DNA of 64,000 nucleotides from Clostridia bacterium (GCA_910574835.1 CAJTDE010000008.1:1-64000), one strand, 5' to 3'. Counted from the stretch's first letter, positions 8,837-18,196 are shown. Numbers and translations are program-made. The notes: generated by a model from the letters alone, not told the origin.

Positions 8837-8923
8837 CGGAATTTTAAACGCAGCGAATGAGCGGACAAGGTTTTACCTTAAAATAAATGTTGGATGCATG
8901 TGAAAACAGAAAGGCGGCAACTT

Positions 8924-9448
8924 ATGAATGAATTAGCGGTGCGGGCCGTATTATCCTTGCCCAAGGTGCTTTTATGGAAATGCAGATATGGAAGCCGGCT
9001 TCGTATGCCCTGGGTGCAGTCATTCGGCAGGCATGCGGAGCTGCATCTGGATAAAAAGGCTAAGGTATCGGTGGGAAAGGAAACGGTCTCGCGGTTTGGA
9101 CTGTTTCTGCGGGCCGAGGGCGGAGAACTGATCATCGGCGACAAATGTTTTTTCAACACGCAGGTTGCCATTACCTGTCTGGAGCGTATTACCATCGGCG
9201 AACGCTGCCAGATTGCAAATAATGTGGTGATCGTAGATCAGGATCACGATTATCGGACAGGATGGGGAACCTATCGGACAGAGCCGGTAACGATCGGGAA
9301 TGATGTCTGGATTGGAGCAAATGCGGTGATTTTAAAGGGAAGCGTTATCGGTGACGGGGCGGTGATTGCGGCCGGCACAGTAGTAAAGGGACGTGTGGAA
9401 CCCCATACGCTGTATCTGGGCATGACAAAACAACCCCGCCCTATTTAA
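8924..9448 (+). CDS. Hexapeptide-repeat acyltransferase (maltose/WcaF-like O-acetyltransferase)
   Basis: A 174-residue left-handed beta-helix protein built of [LIV]-G-x4 repeats (IIGDKCFFNTQVAITC, ITIGERCQIANNVVIV, VTIGNDVWIGANAVIL). The DQDHDYRTG segment carries the expected catalytic His. It probably O-acetylates a sugar or lipid-linked oligosaccharide from acetyl-CoA. ATG 8924 is chosen because AAGGCGG lies 6 bases upstream. Its stop overlaps the stop of the convergent fucosyltransferase gene within TTAA. Confidence 0.87.
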   Translation: MNELAVRAVLSLPKVLLWKCRYGSRLRMPWVQSFGRHAELHLDKKAKVSVGKETVSRFGLFLRAEGGELIIGDKCFFNTQVAITCLERITIGERCQIANNVVIVDQDHDYRTGWGTYRTEPVTIGNDVWIGANAVILKGSVIGDGAVIAAGTVVKGRVEPHTLYLGMTKQPRPI

Positions 9449-10227
9449 TCTTCGCCGGCAATGACCTTTTCAATGCCTTTCATATCTGCGGCAATATCCG
9501 TAAAGGAACTCCAGTAGCTTCCAATCAGCTTTTTTGCGGCCGCAAGACAGTAAAGATCCAGAAGGGCATCCTGCATCCCCTCCAGGGAATCGCGGCTTAA
9601 TGTGCGCGTCTCATTGCTGATAATCCGTCCGGGGAAGGTTTTTCGAAGAAGAGCTTCTTCCTTGCCGTCATCCGTGGCTACAAAAAAGCATGTCTCGGGA
9701 TAGGCGTCAAGCTCTTTATGCATCAGGGCAAGAAACTGCTCTGTGGTGCTCTTCCCCATAGATATTGTGTTGTCGGTCCGGCGGATATGCACGCCGACAC
9801 AGCGCTTTCCAAAAGAAGCGGTGATCCTGTCGATGCGCTTTTGAAGGGAAGCGGCCGGCACATAAAAATGGTAATCATGGGAAGGATAAAAATGCTCCCA
9901 GGTAAAAAGGTAGACGGGATTCTTCAGGCTTTCGTAAAAGTTTTGGTGAAGGATACCGTCCGTTTTATTCTTAAGAATATCTTCGTTGCCAAAGCGCTGT
10001 CTGGCAGTAAGCTGATAAAAAAGCTTTCGCGGATCTTTTAATGAACGGATGTTGATAATTCGTATTTCTTTTACCGGTTTGAACAAAGCTTCAAAGGGGC
10101 AATTAAGCTCAGGACAGAGATACCAGAGAACCGTAAGCCGATCTCCGCGTTTTTTTGCCAGTTCCCATGCGGAATTAATCACCCGCATCCTATTGCATAA
10201 ACCGCCCGAAGGTTGTATTATTATCAT
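9445..10227 (-). CDS. Fucosyltransferase-like glycosyltransferase (NodZ/O-FucT superfamily)
   Basis: A 260-residue protein with an N-terminal GGLCNR (residues 8-13) and the peptide I motif HIRRTD (147-152), characteristic of alpha-1,2/1,6-fucosyltransferases and NodZ; FFVATDDGKEE and an RTLSRDSLEGMQDALLDL segment continue the GDP-fucose site. The start at 10227 is chosen because the conserved sequence starts at MIIIQPSGG. It is divergent from the GDP-fucose synthase gene fkp 170 bases away, so donor supply and use are linked. The acceptor is unknown. Confidence 0.78.
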   Translation of the reverse strand: MIIIQPSGGLCNRMRVINSAWELAKKRGDRLTVLWYLCPELNCPFEALFKPVKEIRIINIRSLKDPRKLFYQLTARQRFGNEDILKNKTDGILHQNFYESLKNPVYLFTWEHFYPSHDYHFYVPAASLQKRIDRITASFGKRCVGVHIRRTDNTISMGKSTTEQFLALMHKELDAYPETCFFVATDDGKEEALLRKTFPGRIISNETRTLSRDSLEGMQDALLDLYCLAAAKKLIGSYWSSFTDIAADMKGIEKVIAGED

Positions 10228-10261
10228 AGTATGCTTTGCCTTTCTTTGGAAAATTTGTATT

Positions 10262-10290
10262 AGTATAACACATTTTACAATAAATGAAAA
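10262..10290 (-). promoter_or_regulatory. Putative promoter of the fucosyltransferase gene
   Basis: A minus-strand extended -10 (TG-T-TATACT, core at plus 10262-10267) with a weak TTTTCA (plus 10285-10290) 17 bases upstream. Confidence 0.4.
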
Positions 10291-10327
10291 CATAGTCCGG
10301 CTGAGAAATGTTAAGTGTTTATAGAAA

Positions 10328-10386
10328 CATTACATGTGTGCCGAAGGGACTTTACCCTTTAGTGCTGTCGCGCAGCGACTATAATA
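10328..10386 (+). repeat. Element A, copy 1 (3' half only), directly upstream of fkp
   Basis: This 59-base stretch matches the right half of the elements at 30968-31091 and 38950-39067: CATTACA, GTGTGCCGAAGG, ACTTTACCCTTTAGTGC, then the small hairpin GTCGC-GCA-GCGAC and TATAATA. The left arms are absent, so the outer stem cannot form. As in the other copies, the ribosome binding site (AGGAG) follows immediately, and the fkp ATG lies at 10396. Confidence 0.8.
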
Positions 10387-10395
10387 GGAGAGAAT

Positions 10396-13300
10396 ATGAA
10401 GCCACAGAAAATGAAAAATCTTTTTTTGCGTCAAAGCTATCAGGACGCGTGGGAAGAGTATGAAAAATCTCTGACAAAAAAATACTTTATCCACTGGGAT
10501 TATGTTATTTTGACAGCGTCCAATGAGGAGCAGGCAGCCGCGTATCAGGCTCAGATAGACGCCAGGCTTGTTCAGGGGAGGCTTCCGTCTCATACCGTAT
10601 ATAAGGTATTGCCGGACCCGGAAGGGAAGCGTGTGGGTTCCGGAGGGGCAACCTTTCATGTGATGAAATATATCAGCGATCAGTGTGAAGAGGAGCATTG
10701 CTTTCGGAATAAAAGAATTTTGGTGATTCATTCCGGCGGGGATTCCAAGAGGGTTCCTCAGTATTCGGCCTGCGGCAAGCTCTTTTCCCCGGTACCCCGT
10801 GAGCTGCCGGACGGACGCCGTTCCACCCTGTTCGATGAATTTATAATCGGAATGTCAGGGATGCCGGCACGCTTTAAGGAGGGAATGCTGGTATTGTCCG
10901 GCGATGTACTCTTGCTTTTCAATCCTCTGCAGGTGGATGTGGCTTTTCATGGAGCGGCGGCTGTCTCAGTGAAGGAGAACGTGGAGACCGGAAAGGATCA
11001 CGGAGTATTCTTAAGTGACGACCAGGGAAATGTGGGAAATTTCCTGCATAAGCAGAGTATCGAAGAGCTGCGCCGCCTTGGAGCTGTGAATAGTCAGAAT
11101 GCGGTGGATCTGGACACAGGGGCGATTCTGCTGGACTGCGATCTGCTGGAAAGCTTATTTGGCCTTATTGGGGAAAAAGGAAGAGTTGTTCCGGAAAAAT
11201 ACGGGCGCTTTGTAAATGAAAAAGCGCGTATCAGCTTTTACGGAGACTTTTTGTATCCGTTGGCTTCAAAGGCAACCCTGGAGCAGTATTTGGAGGAAAA
11301 AGCGGAAGGGGAGATGTGTCAAGAGCTTTTGGCCTGCCGCCGCAGGATTTGGGAGGCTATCAGTTCCTATTCCCTAAAGCTTGTTTGTCTGTCGCCGGCC
11401 AGATTTATACATTTTGGCACTACCGGAGAGCTGCTCGGGCTTTTGACTGAGGAGATTGATAATTACGAATTTTTAGACTGGCGGGGACAGATCTTCGGAG
11501 TGGAGGAGAATCCCGGCGCATGTGCCTACAGTAACAGTTATATTGAGAAGAATACGAAAATTGACGCCTCCTCTTATATTGAGGACAGCTATATTTATGA
11601 AGGAACCCAGGTGGGAAGCCGCTGTGTGATCGCAGCTGTGACCTTGAGGGGAGAACGGGTTCCCGATGGTACGGTCTTACATGGATTGAAGCAGAAAGAT
11701 GGTTCTTTTGTAATACGGGTATATGGTGTGAATGATAATCCCAAGGAAACCCTGGAGCAGCAGAGCGCTTTTTTGGGAGGAACCTTAAAGGGCTTTCTTG
11801 ATACGGCCGGGCTAAAGCAGAAGGATGTGTGGAGAGGTGAGGAGCATTATCTGTGGAACGCTGCTTTATACCCCGTATGCGATACCATTGGAGAGGCGGT
11901 AGAGTCCGCCATGCTGATTTTGGATCTGGCTGCGGGAAGGAATGAGCGTGCAGGGGAGTATCGGGCTATGAAGCGGCTCAGCCTGCAGGAAAGCTTTGAG
12001 ATGGCGGATATCCAGGAGATTGCCGCCTGGCAGAGTAAGCTGAATACACAGGTGCGGATTACCCGGTTTCTGCTGGCGCTTGAGGAGCGTAAGAGCATTT
12101 CGGAAGCAGCGGCGGTATTCGGAAGCCAGGGCTTGACAGGGGTTCAGCTTGAAAGGCTTAAGGAAATCGCGGAGCAGTCCGAATTTGGACTTCGTATGCG
12201 CCTGTATTACTATCTGTCCAGGATGACAAAGGGACATGAAAGCGAAGAACTGGAGGATAAGTGCTTCCGCTATATCTGTGACAGCCTCTATGATGCAAGC
12301 ATTGGAAGAACGCCCACGGAAATAAGCTATCATATTACAAAGGATGAGGTAAAGGCAGAGCTTCCGGTGCGGGTTAATTTCGGAGGGGGCTGGTCGGATA
12401 CGCCGCCCTACTGTGTGGAACACGGGGGGACCGTGCTCAATGCTGCGGTGAAGCTGAACGGAATACTGCCGGTTGTGGTAACTGTGCGGAGGATTGACAA
12501 GCCCTGTATTGCTCTTGCCAGTACGGATCTTGGAGCTTATGAGGAATTTACGGATATCGGGCGCTTAAGAAGCTGCCGCGATCCTTTTGATACGTATGCC
12601 TTGCATAAGGCCGCTCTGCTGGCCTGTGGAATTGTGCCGCTTAAGGAGGAGTTAACCTTTGAAGCGCTTTTGGAAAGACTGGGAGGAGGACTGTATCTTT
12701 CTACGGCAGTTATGGGGATTCCCAAAGGCTCCGGTCTTGGCACAAGCAGCATTTTGGCGGGGGCTTGCGTGAAAGCGATCTTTGAATATATTGGCAAGAA
12801 GGTCACGGAAAATGATCTGTATACCCATGTGCTGTGTATGGAGCAGCTTATGAGTACCGGAGGCGGCTGGCAGGATCAGGTCGGGGGCCTTACGGACGGA
12901 ATCAAGCTTGCTTCTACAAGGCCCGGATTGCTGCAGGAGATTCAGGTAGAGCATTTGGCAATGCCGAAAGCGGCTGTGGAAGAACTACAGGAGCGGTTTG
13001 TCCTTATTTATACCGGGCAGCGCCGTCTGGCCAGGAATCTGTTAAGAGAGGTTGTGGGAGGCTATATCGGCTCCAATCCCAATTCCATTGAAGTTCTCTA
13101 CGAGATTCAGAGAACTGCGGTCCTGATGAAGTTTGAGCTGGAAAAGGGAAATATTGACGGCTTTGCGGAGCTTTTGGAACAGCACTGGGAGCTGTCAAAG
13201 CGTCTGGACGGGGGCAGTACCAATACATGTATAGATCAGATTTTCCTAAGCTGCCAGGATCTGCTGGCGGCCCGGATGATCTGCGGAGCCGGCGGAGGTG

Positions 13301-13416
13301 GCTTCTTGCAGGCGGTTCTGAAAAAAGGATGCACGAAGGAAGAGCTGCGCGCTCGTATCCGCAGCGTCTTCCAGGACAGCGGCGTAGATGTGTGGGATTG
13401 TGAGATTGTTTTTTGA
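10396..13416 (+). CDS. fkp: Bifunctional L-fucokinase / GDP-L-fucose pyrophosphorylase
   Basis: Makes GDP-L-fucose from free L-fucose by the salvage route. The N-terminal pyrophosphorylase half has GSGGATFHV (residues 81-89) and HSGGDSKRVPQYSACGK (112-128). The C-terminal half is a GHMP kinase: PVRVNFGGGWSDTPP (about 657-671), GIPKGSGLGTSS (about 774-785) and GAGGGGFLQAV near residue 964. At 1006 residues it is slightly longer than Bacteroides Fkp. An element A half-copy occupies its leader. With the divergent fucosyltransferase it implies fucosylation of a surface glycan using host- or diet-derived fucose. Confidence 0.9.
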   Translation: MKPQKMKNLFLRQSYQDAWEEYEKSLTKKYFIHWDYVILTASNEEQAAAYQAQIDARLVQGRLPSHTVYKVLPDPEGKRVGSGGATFHVMKYISDQCEEEHCFRNKRILVIHSGGDSKRVPQYSACGKLFSPVPRELPDGRRSTLFDEFIIGMSGMPARFKEGMLVLSGDVLLLFNPLQVDVAFHGAAAVSVKENVETGKDHGVFLSDDQGNVGNFLHKQSIEELRRLGAVNSQNAVDLDTGAILLDCDLLESLFGLIGEKGRVVPEKYGRFVNEKARISFYGDFLYPLASKATLEQYLEEKAEGEMCQELLACRRRIWEAISSYSLKLVCLSPARFIHFGTTGELLGLLTEEIDNYEFLDWRGQIFGVEENPGACAYSNSYIEKNTKIDASSYIEDSYIYEGTQVGSRCVIAAVTLRGERVPDGTVLHGLKQKDGSFVIRVYGVNDNPKETLEQQSAFLGGTLKGFLDTAGLKQKDVWRGEEHYLWNAALYPVCDTIGEAVESAMLILDLAAGRNERAGEYRAMKRLSLQESFEMADIQEIAAWQSKLNTQVRITRFLLALEERKSISEAAAVFGSQGLTGVQLERLKEIAEQSEFGLRMRLYYYLSRMTKGHESEELEDKCFRYICDSLYDASIGRTPTEISYHITKDEVKAELPVRVNFGGGWSDTPPYCVEHGGTVLNAAVKLNGILPVVVTVRRIDKPCIALASTDLGAYEEFTDIGRLRSCRDPFDTYALHKAALLACGIVPLKEELTFEALLERLGGGLYLSTAVMGIPKGSGLGTSSILAGACVKAIFEYIGKKVTENDLYTHVLCMEQLMSTGGGWQDQVGGLTDGIKLASTRPGLLQEIQVEHLAMPKAAVEELQERFVLIYTGQRRLARNLLREVVGGYIGSNPNSIEVLYEIQRTAVLMKFELEKGNIDGFAELLEQHWELSKRLDGGSTNTCIDQIFLSCQDLLAARMICGAGGGGFLQAVLKKGCTKEELRARIRSVFQDSGVDVWDCEIVF

Positions 13417-13427
13417 GGAGAAACATA

Positions 13428-14639
13428 TTGAAGGTAATGCAAATAAATACCGTATGCGGCAGCGGCAGTGTGGGCCGCATTATGGTGGATTTGATACATG
13501 CTCTGGAAGCTGAGGGCGGGCATGGCATAGCAGCCTTTGGCCGGCGGGAGGCGCCCTTTGGGTTGGAGACGTATAAGTTCGGGACCAATGGCGATATGGG
13601 AGTTCATGTGCTCCATACCTTTTTTCGGGGTGAGCATGGATTTGCATCAAAGGGACAGACGGAAAAGCTGATTAGAAAAATAGAAGAATACGATCCGGAT
13701 ATCGTTCATCTTCACAATATTCATGGCTTTTACTTAAATGTGGAGAGACTTTTTGAGTATTTGAAAAAAGCAGGGAAGCCTGTGGTTTGGACGCTTCATG
13801 ACTGCTGGAGCTTTACCGGGCATTGCGCTTATTTTGATTATGTTGGCTGCACAAAGTGGAAGACCGGCTGTGGGAGCTGTCCTCAGTACAAGAGAGTGTA
13901 TCCCTACGCTTTATTTAAGGATAATTCAAGGCAGAATTACCATAGAAAAAAGGCTGCATTTACAGGGGTGCCGGGGCTTACGCTTGTGACGCCCTCTCGG
14001 TGGCTGGCCGATCTGGTTAAAGAGTCATATCTGCGGGATTACCCTGTTCGGGTGATTCCCAATGGCATTGCTCTTGATAAGTTCCGTCCGGTGGACAAAG
14101 GGCTTCGCCGGCGCCTTCATATGGAGAAAAAGTTTATTATTTTAGGTGTTGCAGGTATGTGGGAGGAAAGAAAGGGCTATGCTTATTTTGAAGCCCTGGC
14201 AGATCGTCTGGAGGATTCCTGTCAGATTATTTTGATAGGACTTTCCAAACAAAAGCTTAAAAAACTCCACCCAAGAATCTACGGAGTGATGCGCACGGAA
14301 AGCATGGAGGAATTGGCGGAATATTATTCTATGGCAGATGTCTATGTGAATCCCACGCTGGAGGATAATTTCCCGACTACGAATCTGGAGGCGCTGGCCT
14401 GCGGGACTCCGGTGATTACCTTTGCCACTGGCGGCAGTGTGGAGTCGGTGGATGAAGAAACCGGGAAGATTGTCCCCAAAGGAGATACGGAAGGTCTTCT
14501 TAAAGCTGTTGCTAAGCTGCGCAGTGAGCCGTCTAAGCGCGAGGCATGTCTTAGAAGGGCGGCAAAGTACAACAAGGATGACAGGTTCCGGGAGTATTTG
14601 AAGCTATACCGGGAACTTTTGGAGGAAACGGATGCATAA
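13428..14639 (+). CDS. Family 4 glycosyltransferase
   Basis: A GT-B fold retaining transferase: MQINTVCGSGSVGRIMVDL opening, HLHNIHGFYLN, TLHDCWSFTGHC (WcaC-like), VIPNGIALDKF between the domains and the donor-site NPTLEDNFPTTNLEALACGTP (E-x7-E) near the C-terminus. GAGGAG lies 7 bases before TTG 13428, which I prefer to TTG 13413; the latter would overlap the fkp stop. Tight spacing to fkp suggests one operon, and it may act on the fucosylated chain. Length about 403 is normal. Confidence 0.87.
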   Translation: MKVMQINTVCGSGSVGRIMVDLIHALEAEGGHGIAAFGRREAPFGLETYKFGTNGDMGVHVLHTFFRGEHGFASKGQTEKLIRKIEEYDPDIVHLHNIHGFYLNVERLFEYLKKAGKPVVWTLHDCWSFTGHCAYFDYVGCTKWKTGCGSCPQYKRVYPYALFKDNSRQNYHRKKAAFTGVPGLTLVTPSRWLADLVKESYLRDYPVRVIPNGIALDKFRPVDKGLRRRLHMEKKFIILGVAGMWEERKGYAYFEALADRLEDSCQIILIGLSKQKLKKLHPRIYGVMRTESMEELAEYYSMADVYVNPTLEDNFPTTNLEALACGTPVITFATGGSVESVDEETGKIVPKGDTEGLLKAVAKLRSEPSKREACLRRAAKYNKDDRFREYLKLYRELLEETDA

Positions 14640-15378
14640 GCCCAAGGTGTCGATTGTGACAACTACTTACAACGATAAAGAAAGCCTGAAAAAGACTATT
14701 TTTCAGATACGGCAGCAGGACTATGATAATCTGGAATATATTATTGTGGACGGCGGATCGACGGACGGGACGCCGGAAGTGATAGAGAAGGCGAAAGAGG
14801 AGTTCGGGGAAAGACTTTCCTGGATCTCCGAGCCGGATAAAGGAATTTATGATGCGCTGAATAAGGGATTCCGCCTGGCCTCCGGGGATATTCTGGGGTG
14901 CTGCTTTGACCAATTCGCAGGGCCGGACGTGATTTCCAAGATGGTAAATGCGATTCTTCGGGAGGGCACGGACGGCGTTCACGGAGATCTCTGTTATATG
15001 GAGGGAGAGCGGGTAGTCCGCCGCTGGCATCAGGGACAGGGGAAGATACGCTATGGCTGGATGCCCGGGCATCCTACGCTGTACCTGCGCCGGGAGGTTT
15101 ATGAGCAATTTGGTTATTATAAGACGGATTACCGGATCTCGGCGGATTACGAGTTTATGATTCGGATTTTGAAGGACGGGCAGGTGAAGCTCTCCTATCT
15201 GCCGGAGGTTTTGATTTATATGGCTCACGGCGGAACCAGCACGCACAGCTTGGGCGCCTATCTGGCGGGCCTAAAGGAAGGACACCGGGCCTTGAAGGAA
15301 AACGGCGTGAGGGCAGCCTGGTTTACGGATATGTGCCGGACACTTCGTGTGCTTGCACAATTTGTCAAAAAGGAGTAA
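14632..15378 (+). CDS. Family 2 glycosyltransferase (WcaE-like)
   Basis: A 248-residue GT-A protein: VSIVTTTYNDKESLKKT, YIIVDGGSTDGT, SEPDKGIYDALNKG and a C-terminal GHPTLYLRREVY / ISADYEFMIR pair, the signature of the WcaE/colanic-acid-type subfamily. It overlaps the preceding GT4 gene by 8 bases, so translation is coupled. It is soluble and cytoplasmic. Donor and acceptor cannot be identified; in colanic acid synthesis a relative is thought to be a fucosyltransferase, which would fit the fkp context but is only suggestive. Confidence 0.87.
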   Translation: MHKPKVSIVTTTYNDKESLKKTIFQIRQQDYDNLEYIIVDGGSTDGTPEVIEKAKEEFGERLSWISEPDKGIYDALNKGFRLASGDILGCCFDQFAGPDVISKMVNAILREGTDGVHGDLCYMEGERVVRRWHQGQGKIRYGWMPGHPTLYLRREVYEQFGYYKTDYRISADYEFMIRILKDGQVKLSYLPEVLIYMAHGGTSTHSLGAYLAGLKEGHRALKENGVRAAWFTDMCRTLRVLAQFVKKE

Positions 15379-15473
15379 ACTATTACAATTCATATTTCTT
15401 TTCCGGTATGAAGGTGTGAAAAATCATAAACGGCCCGGAACAAATGAAAAAGGAAGATTATAGAAGATAGCAG

Positions 15474-17090
15474 GTGGATGAAGTGGAATTAATCTATCAA
15501 ATAACAAATATGCTGTGGAAGCAGTTGACGGAATGGATGAAGGAGGAAAAGAATCAGGAACGGTTTCTGATAGTGTGCTTTGGAATCAGTCTCCTTCCTC
15601 TTTTGGTACTGAGCTTTTTTAATCATCCGACGATGGACGATTTTAATTATGGCGTCTTGACACATCAGGCAGTAGTAAATCATAAGGGGCTTGGTTGCAT
15701 TTTTCCGGTGCTTCAGGCAGCCGTGCAGCGTGCGGTGAATACCTGGCACAACTGGCAGGGGACTTTTACCTTTAGTATTCTTGCGGCTTTACGGCCGTCA
15801 ATTTTTACGGAAAAGCTGACATTTTTGAATACCTTCATTTTGCTGGGATTGTTTATCAGCGGTTTCCTTTATTTTTCTAAGGTTGTACTTCACAAGCTCC
15901 TGGGGCTGTCCAAAGAGATTGCCGTAGGTATGGCTATCGTAGTTATGACCTTGTGTATTCAATATGTTCCGATTGGAATGGAGGCTTTTTTCTGGTGGAA
16001 CGGCAGTATTGGCTATACGGGGCTTTTTGCTGTGATGCTGGTTTTCCTTGGTATGCTGTTTTTGTGCAAATACGAAAAGAAGATTTCGGCTAAGCGCATG
16101 GCAGCTTTGCTTGCTTTGGCTGTGTTGCTGTCCGGAGATATGTTCCCGATTATACTTTTATCTGCGGTAGTTCTTGTGCTGATCCTGCTGGATGTGTTAA
16201 TCGGAAAGCAGTATGATAAGAGAATGAAGATTCAGCTGGCTGTTTTAAATGTTGTATTTTTTGGCGGTTTCATTTTGAATGTTGCCGCACCGGGCAATAA
16301 ACGCAGACAAGCTTTCTTTCAGCCCCGCACCCCTGTAGAGGCTATTTATAAATCTTACACCAAATCCATTGATTATTTATTTGAGTGTACAAATGTAGTG
16401 ATTGCGTTGGTAACAATCGGAGTGTTCCTTTATATGCTGTACAAGCTTAAGAACACAAAATTTTCTTTCCGGTGCCCATTGATGTTTACACTGATAAGCT
16501 ACAGCATGGTTGTAGTGATGTGGGTTCCGGGCATTTTTGCAATACGCTATATTCCCGGAGGACGCTATTATAATATTCTTTATTATGGAGTAATTTTGTT
16601 CTACATTGCCAATGCTATTTACTATGCAGGATGGCTGCGGCGCAGGTTTGAGCAGTGCGAAGCCCAGGTGCAGGAAGTGATTCGGAAGGCGGCGCCGATG
16701 CTTTTGGGCGTTGTGGGAATGTTATGTGTAGTTCTGGGCTTTTTGAAGATCAATATTGTGCGGGATCTGGAGGAAATCACGACTGCTACGGCTCTGAAGT
16801 CTCTGGTATACGGCGAAGCACGTGTATATCATGAGGAAATGAAGGCCAGAGAGGCCATATACAACGATCCTGATATTCAGATGGTGGAGGTGGAAGAGCT
16901 TACCTACCATCCGGAGCTTTTGTACTTTGGAACTTTGACTGAGGACCCGGACGACAGCCGTAATCAGGCTATGTGTGCTTACTACGGAAAGGAATATATG
17001 GTTTTGCTTGTGCCAAAGGAGGAAACGGAAGGCGCCAGCGAAGAAGGAACTGAGACTGAAGCAGAGACAGAAGAAGGAGAAGCAGAATGA
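15474..17090 (+). CDS. Multispanning membrane protein (DUF6056-like, probable GT-C type)
   Basis: A 538-residue protein with about ten hydrophobic segments. An early extracytoplasmic loop contains NHPTMDDFNYG followed by NTWHNWQGTF, the arrangement of DUF6056-like proteins, where an acidic DD pair sits as in GT-C glycosyltransferases. The C-terminus is a Glu/Thr-rich low-complexity tail (about residues 515-538) that runs into the next gene. The start is GTG 15474 or GTG 15483. It overlaps a DPM1-like synthase gene by 4 bases, which suggests it uses a polyprenyl-phosphate sugar outside the membrane. Confidence 0.65.
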   Translation: MDEVELIYQITNMLWKQLTEWMKEEKNQERFLIVCFGISLLPLLVLSFFNHPTMDDFNYGVLTHQAVVNHKGLGCIFPVLQAAVQRAVNTWHNWQGTFTFSILAALRPSIFTEKLTFLNTFILLGLFISGFLYFSKVVLHKLLGLSKEIAVGMAIVVMTLCIQYVPIGMEAFFWWNGSIGYTGLFAVMLVFLGMLFLCKYEKKISAKRMAALLALAVLLSGDMFPIILLSAVVLVLILLDVLIGKQYDKRMKIQLAVLNVVFFGGFILNVAAPGNKRRQAFFQPRTPVEAIYKSYTKSIDYLFECTNVVIALVTIGVFLYMLYKLKNTKFSFRCPLMFTLISYSMVVVMWVPGIFAIRYIPGGRYYNILYYGVILFYIANAIYYAGWLRRRFEQCEAQVQEVIRKAAPMLLGVVGMLCVVLGFLKINIVRDLEEITTATALKSLVYGEARVYHEEMKAREAIYNDPDIQMVEVEELTYHPELLYFGTLTEDPDDSRNQAMCAYYGKEYMVLLVPKEETEGASEEGTETEAETEEGEAE

Positions 17091-17788
17091 AGTGTCTGGT
17101 GATTGTTCCGGCATATAACGAAGAAGAGAGCATTGTAAGGGTGATAGAGAATCTGAAGAAGCATTACGCTGCTTATGATTATGTGGTAATCAATGACGGC
17201 TCCTCCGATAATACGGCCGAACTGTGCCGGAAAATGGGGTATGAGCTGATTGATTTGCCGGTGAACCTGGGGCTGGCGGGGGCGTTTCAGACAGGACTTA
17301 AGTATGCTTACCGTAAAGGCTACGACTATGCGATTCAATTTGATGCCGATGGTCAGCATCGTCCGGAATTTATAGAGGCTATGCTGGATAAGATTCAGGA
17401 GGGGTACGATATTGTCATAGGCTCTCGCTTTGTGACAGAGAAGAAGCCTCACTCTATGCGGATGCTTGGAAGCAATTTGATTTCGCTTGCTACCAGAATC
17501 ACAACAGGAAGAAAGGTGAAGGACCCGACTTCAGGTATGCGGATGTTTAACAAGAAGATGATTGCCGAGTTTGCCCTCAATCTCAATTATGGACCGGAGC
17601 CGGATACGATTTCTTATCTGCTGAAGCAGGGGGCGACCATTGCGGAGGTTCAGGTGGAGATGGATGAGCGGGCGGCGGGAGAGAGCTACCTGAACCTGTC
17701 CCGATCGGTGATGTATATGCTGCGGATGCTGATGTCCATTCTTTTTATTCAAAACTTTCGGAAGCGCAGGGAGGTGAAATCCAAATGA
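17087..17788 (+). CDS. DPM1-like family 2 glycosyltransferase (polyprenyl-phosphate sugar synthase type)
   Basis: A 233-residue GT-A domain without the C-terminal membrane helices of GtrB: LVIVPAYNEEESI, VVINDGSSDNT, NLGLAGAFQTGLKYA and QFDADGQHRPEFI (DxD), then PTSGMRMFNKKM. It resembles dolichyl/polyprenyl-phosphate mannose or glucose synthases. It overlaps both neighbours by 4 bases (ATGA), so it is made together with the DUF6056-like and DUF2304 proteins; a small membrane partner would compensate for its missing membrane anchor (inference). Confidence 0.85.
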   Translation: MKCLVIVPAYNEEESIVRVIENLKKHYAAYDYVVINDGSSDNTAELCRKMGYELIDLPVNLGLAGAFQTGLKYAYRKGYDYAIQFDADGQHRPEFIEAMLDKIQEGYDIVIGSRFVTEKKPHSMRMLGSNLISLATRITTGRKVKDPTSGMRMFNKKMIAEFALNLNYGPEPDTISYLLKQGATIAEVQVEMDERAAGESYLNLSRSVMYMLRMLMSILFIQNFRKRREVKSK

Positions 17789-18186
17789 CACCCATATTTC
17801 GAATATTATTGATTGTCGTGTCCTTGTTTACCACCTATTATATTTTGAAGAGGATTCGTCAGTCAAAGCTTCAGATTGAGTATGCGATTTTTTGGATTCT
17901 CTTTTCCGGGGTGCTGATTGTATTTAGCTTATTTCCGTGGCTGGTATCCCTGTTCACGCGGATGATAGGCATGCAGCTTCCGGTTAACTTTATTTTTCTG
18001 CTGTTTATCTTTGTGTTGATGGTAAAGCTGTTCTTTACAACGATTGAATTGTCCTCCCTGGAAAATAAGGTCAAAGATTTGACCCAGGAGCTGGCTTTGG
18101 AAGAAAAGGAACGGCGGGATGAGCAAAAGAAGCTTTTGGAAGAGACAAATTCGGTGAAGGATAGAATCATAGAGAATGATAGATAA
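17785..18186 (+). CDS. DUF2304 family small membrane protein
   Basis: A 133-residue protein with three hydrophobic segments (about residues 3-18, 31-54 and 64-82) and a charged C-terminal coiled coil (about 88-130) containing LSSLENKVKDLTQELALEEK. DUF2304 genes commonly follow DPM1-like synthases and the protein is thought to assist them at the membrane. It overlaps the previous gene by ATGA. Confidence 0.8.
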   Translation: MTPIFRILLIVVSLFTTYYILKRIRQSKLQIEYAIFWILFSGVLIVFSLFPWLVSLFTRMIGMQLPVNFIFLLFIFVLMVKLFFTTIELSSLENKVKDLTQELALEEKERRDEQKKLLEETNSVKDRIIENDR

Positions 18187-18196
18187 GGAGAAGATG

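Noticed and set aside
11866-12423. Minus-strand open frame inside fkp
   Set aside because: A shadow of the conserved GHMP/pyrophosphorylase coding sequence; no motif, no start signal.
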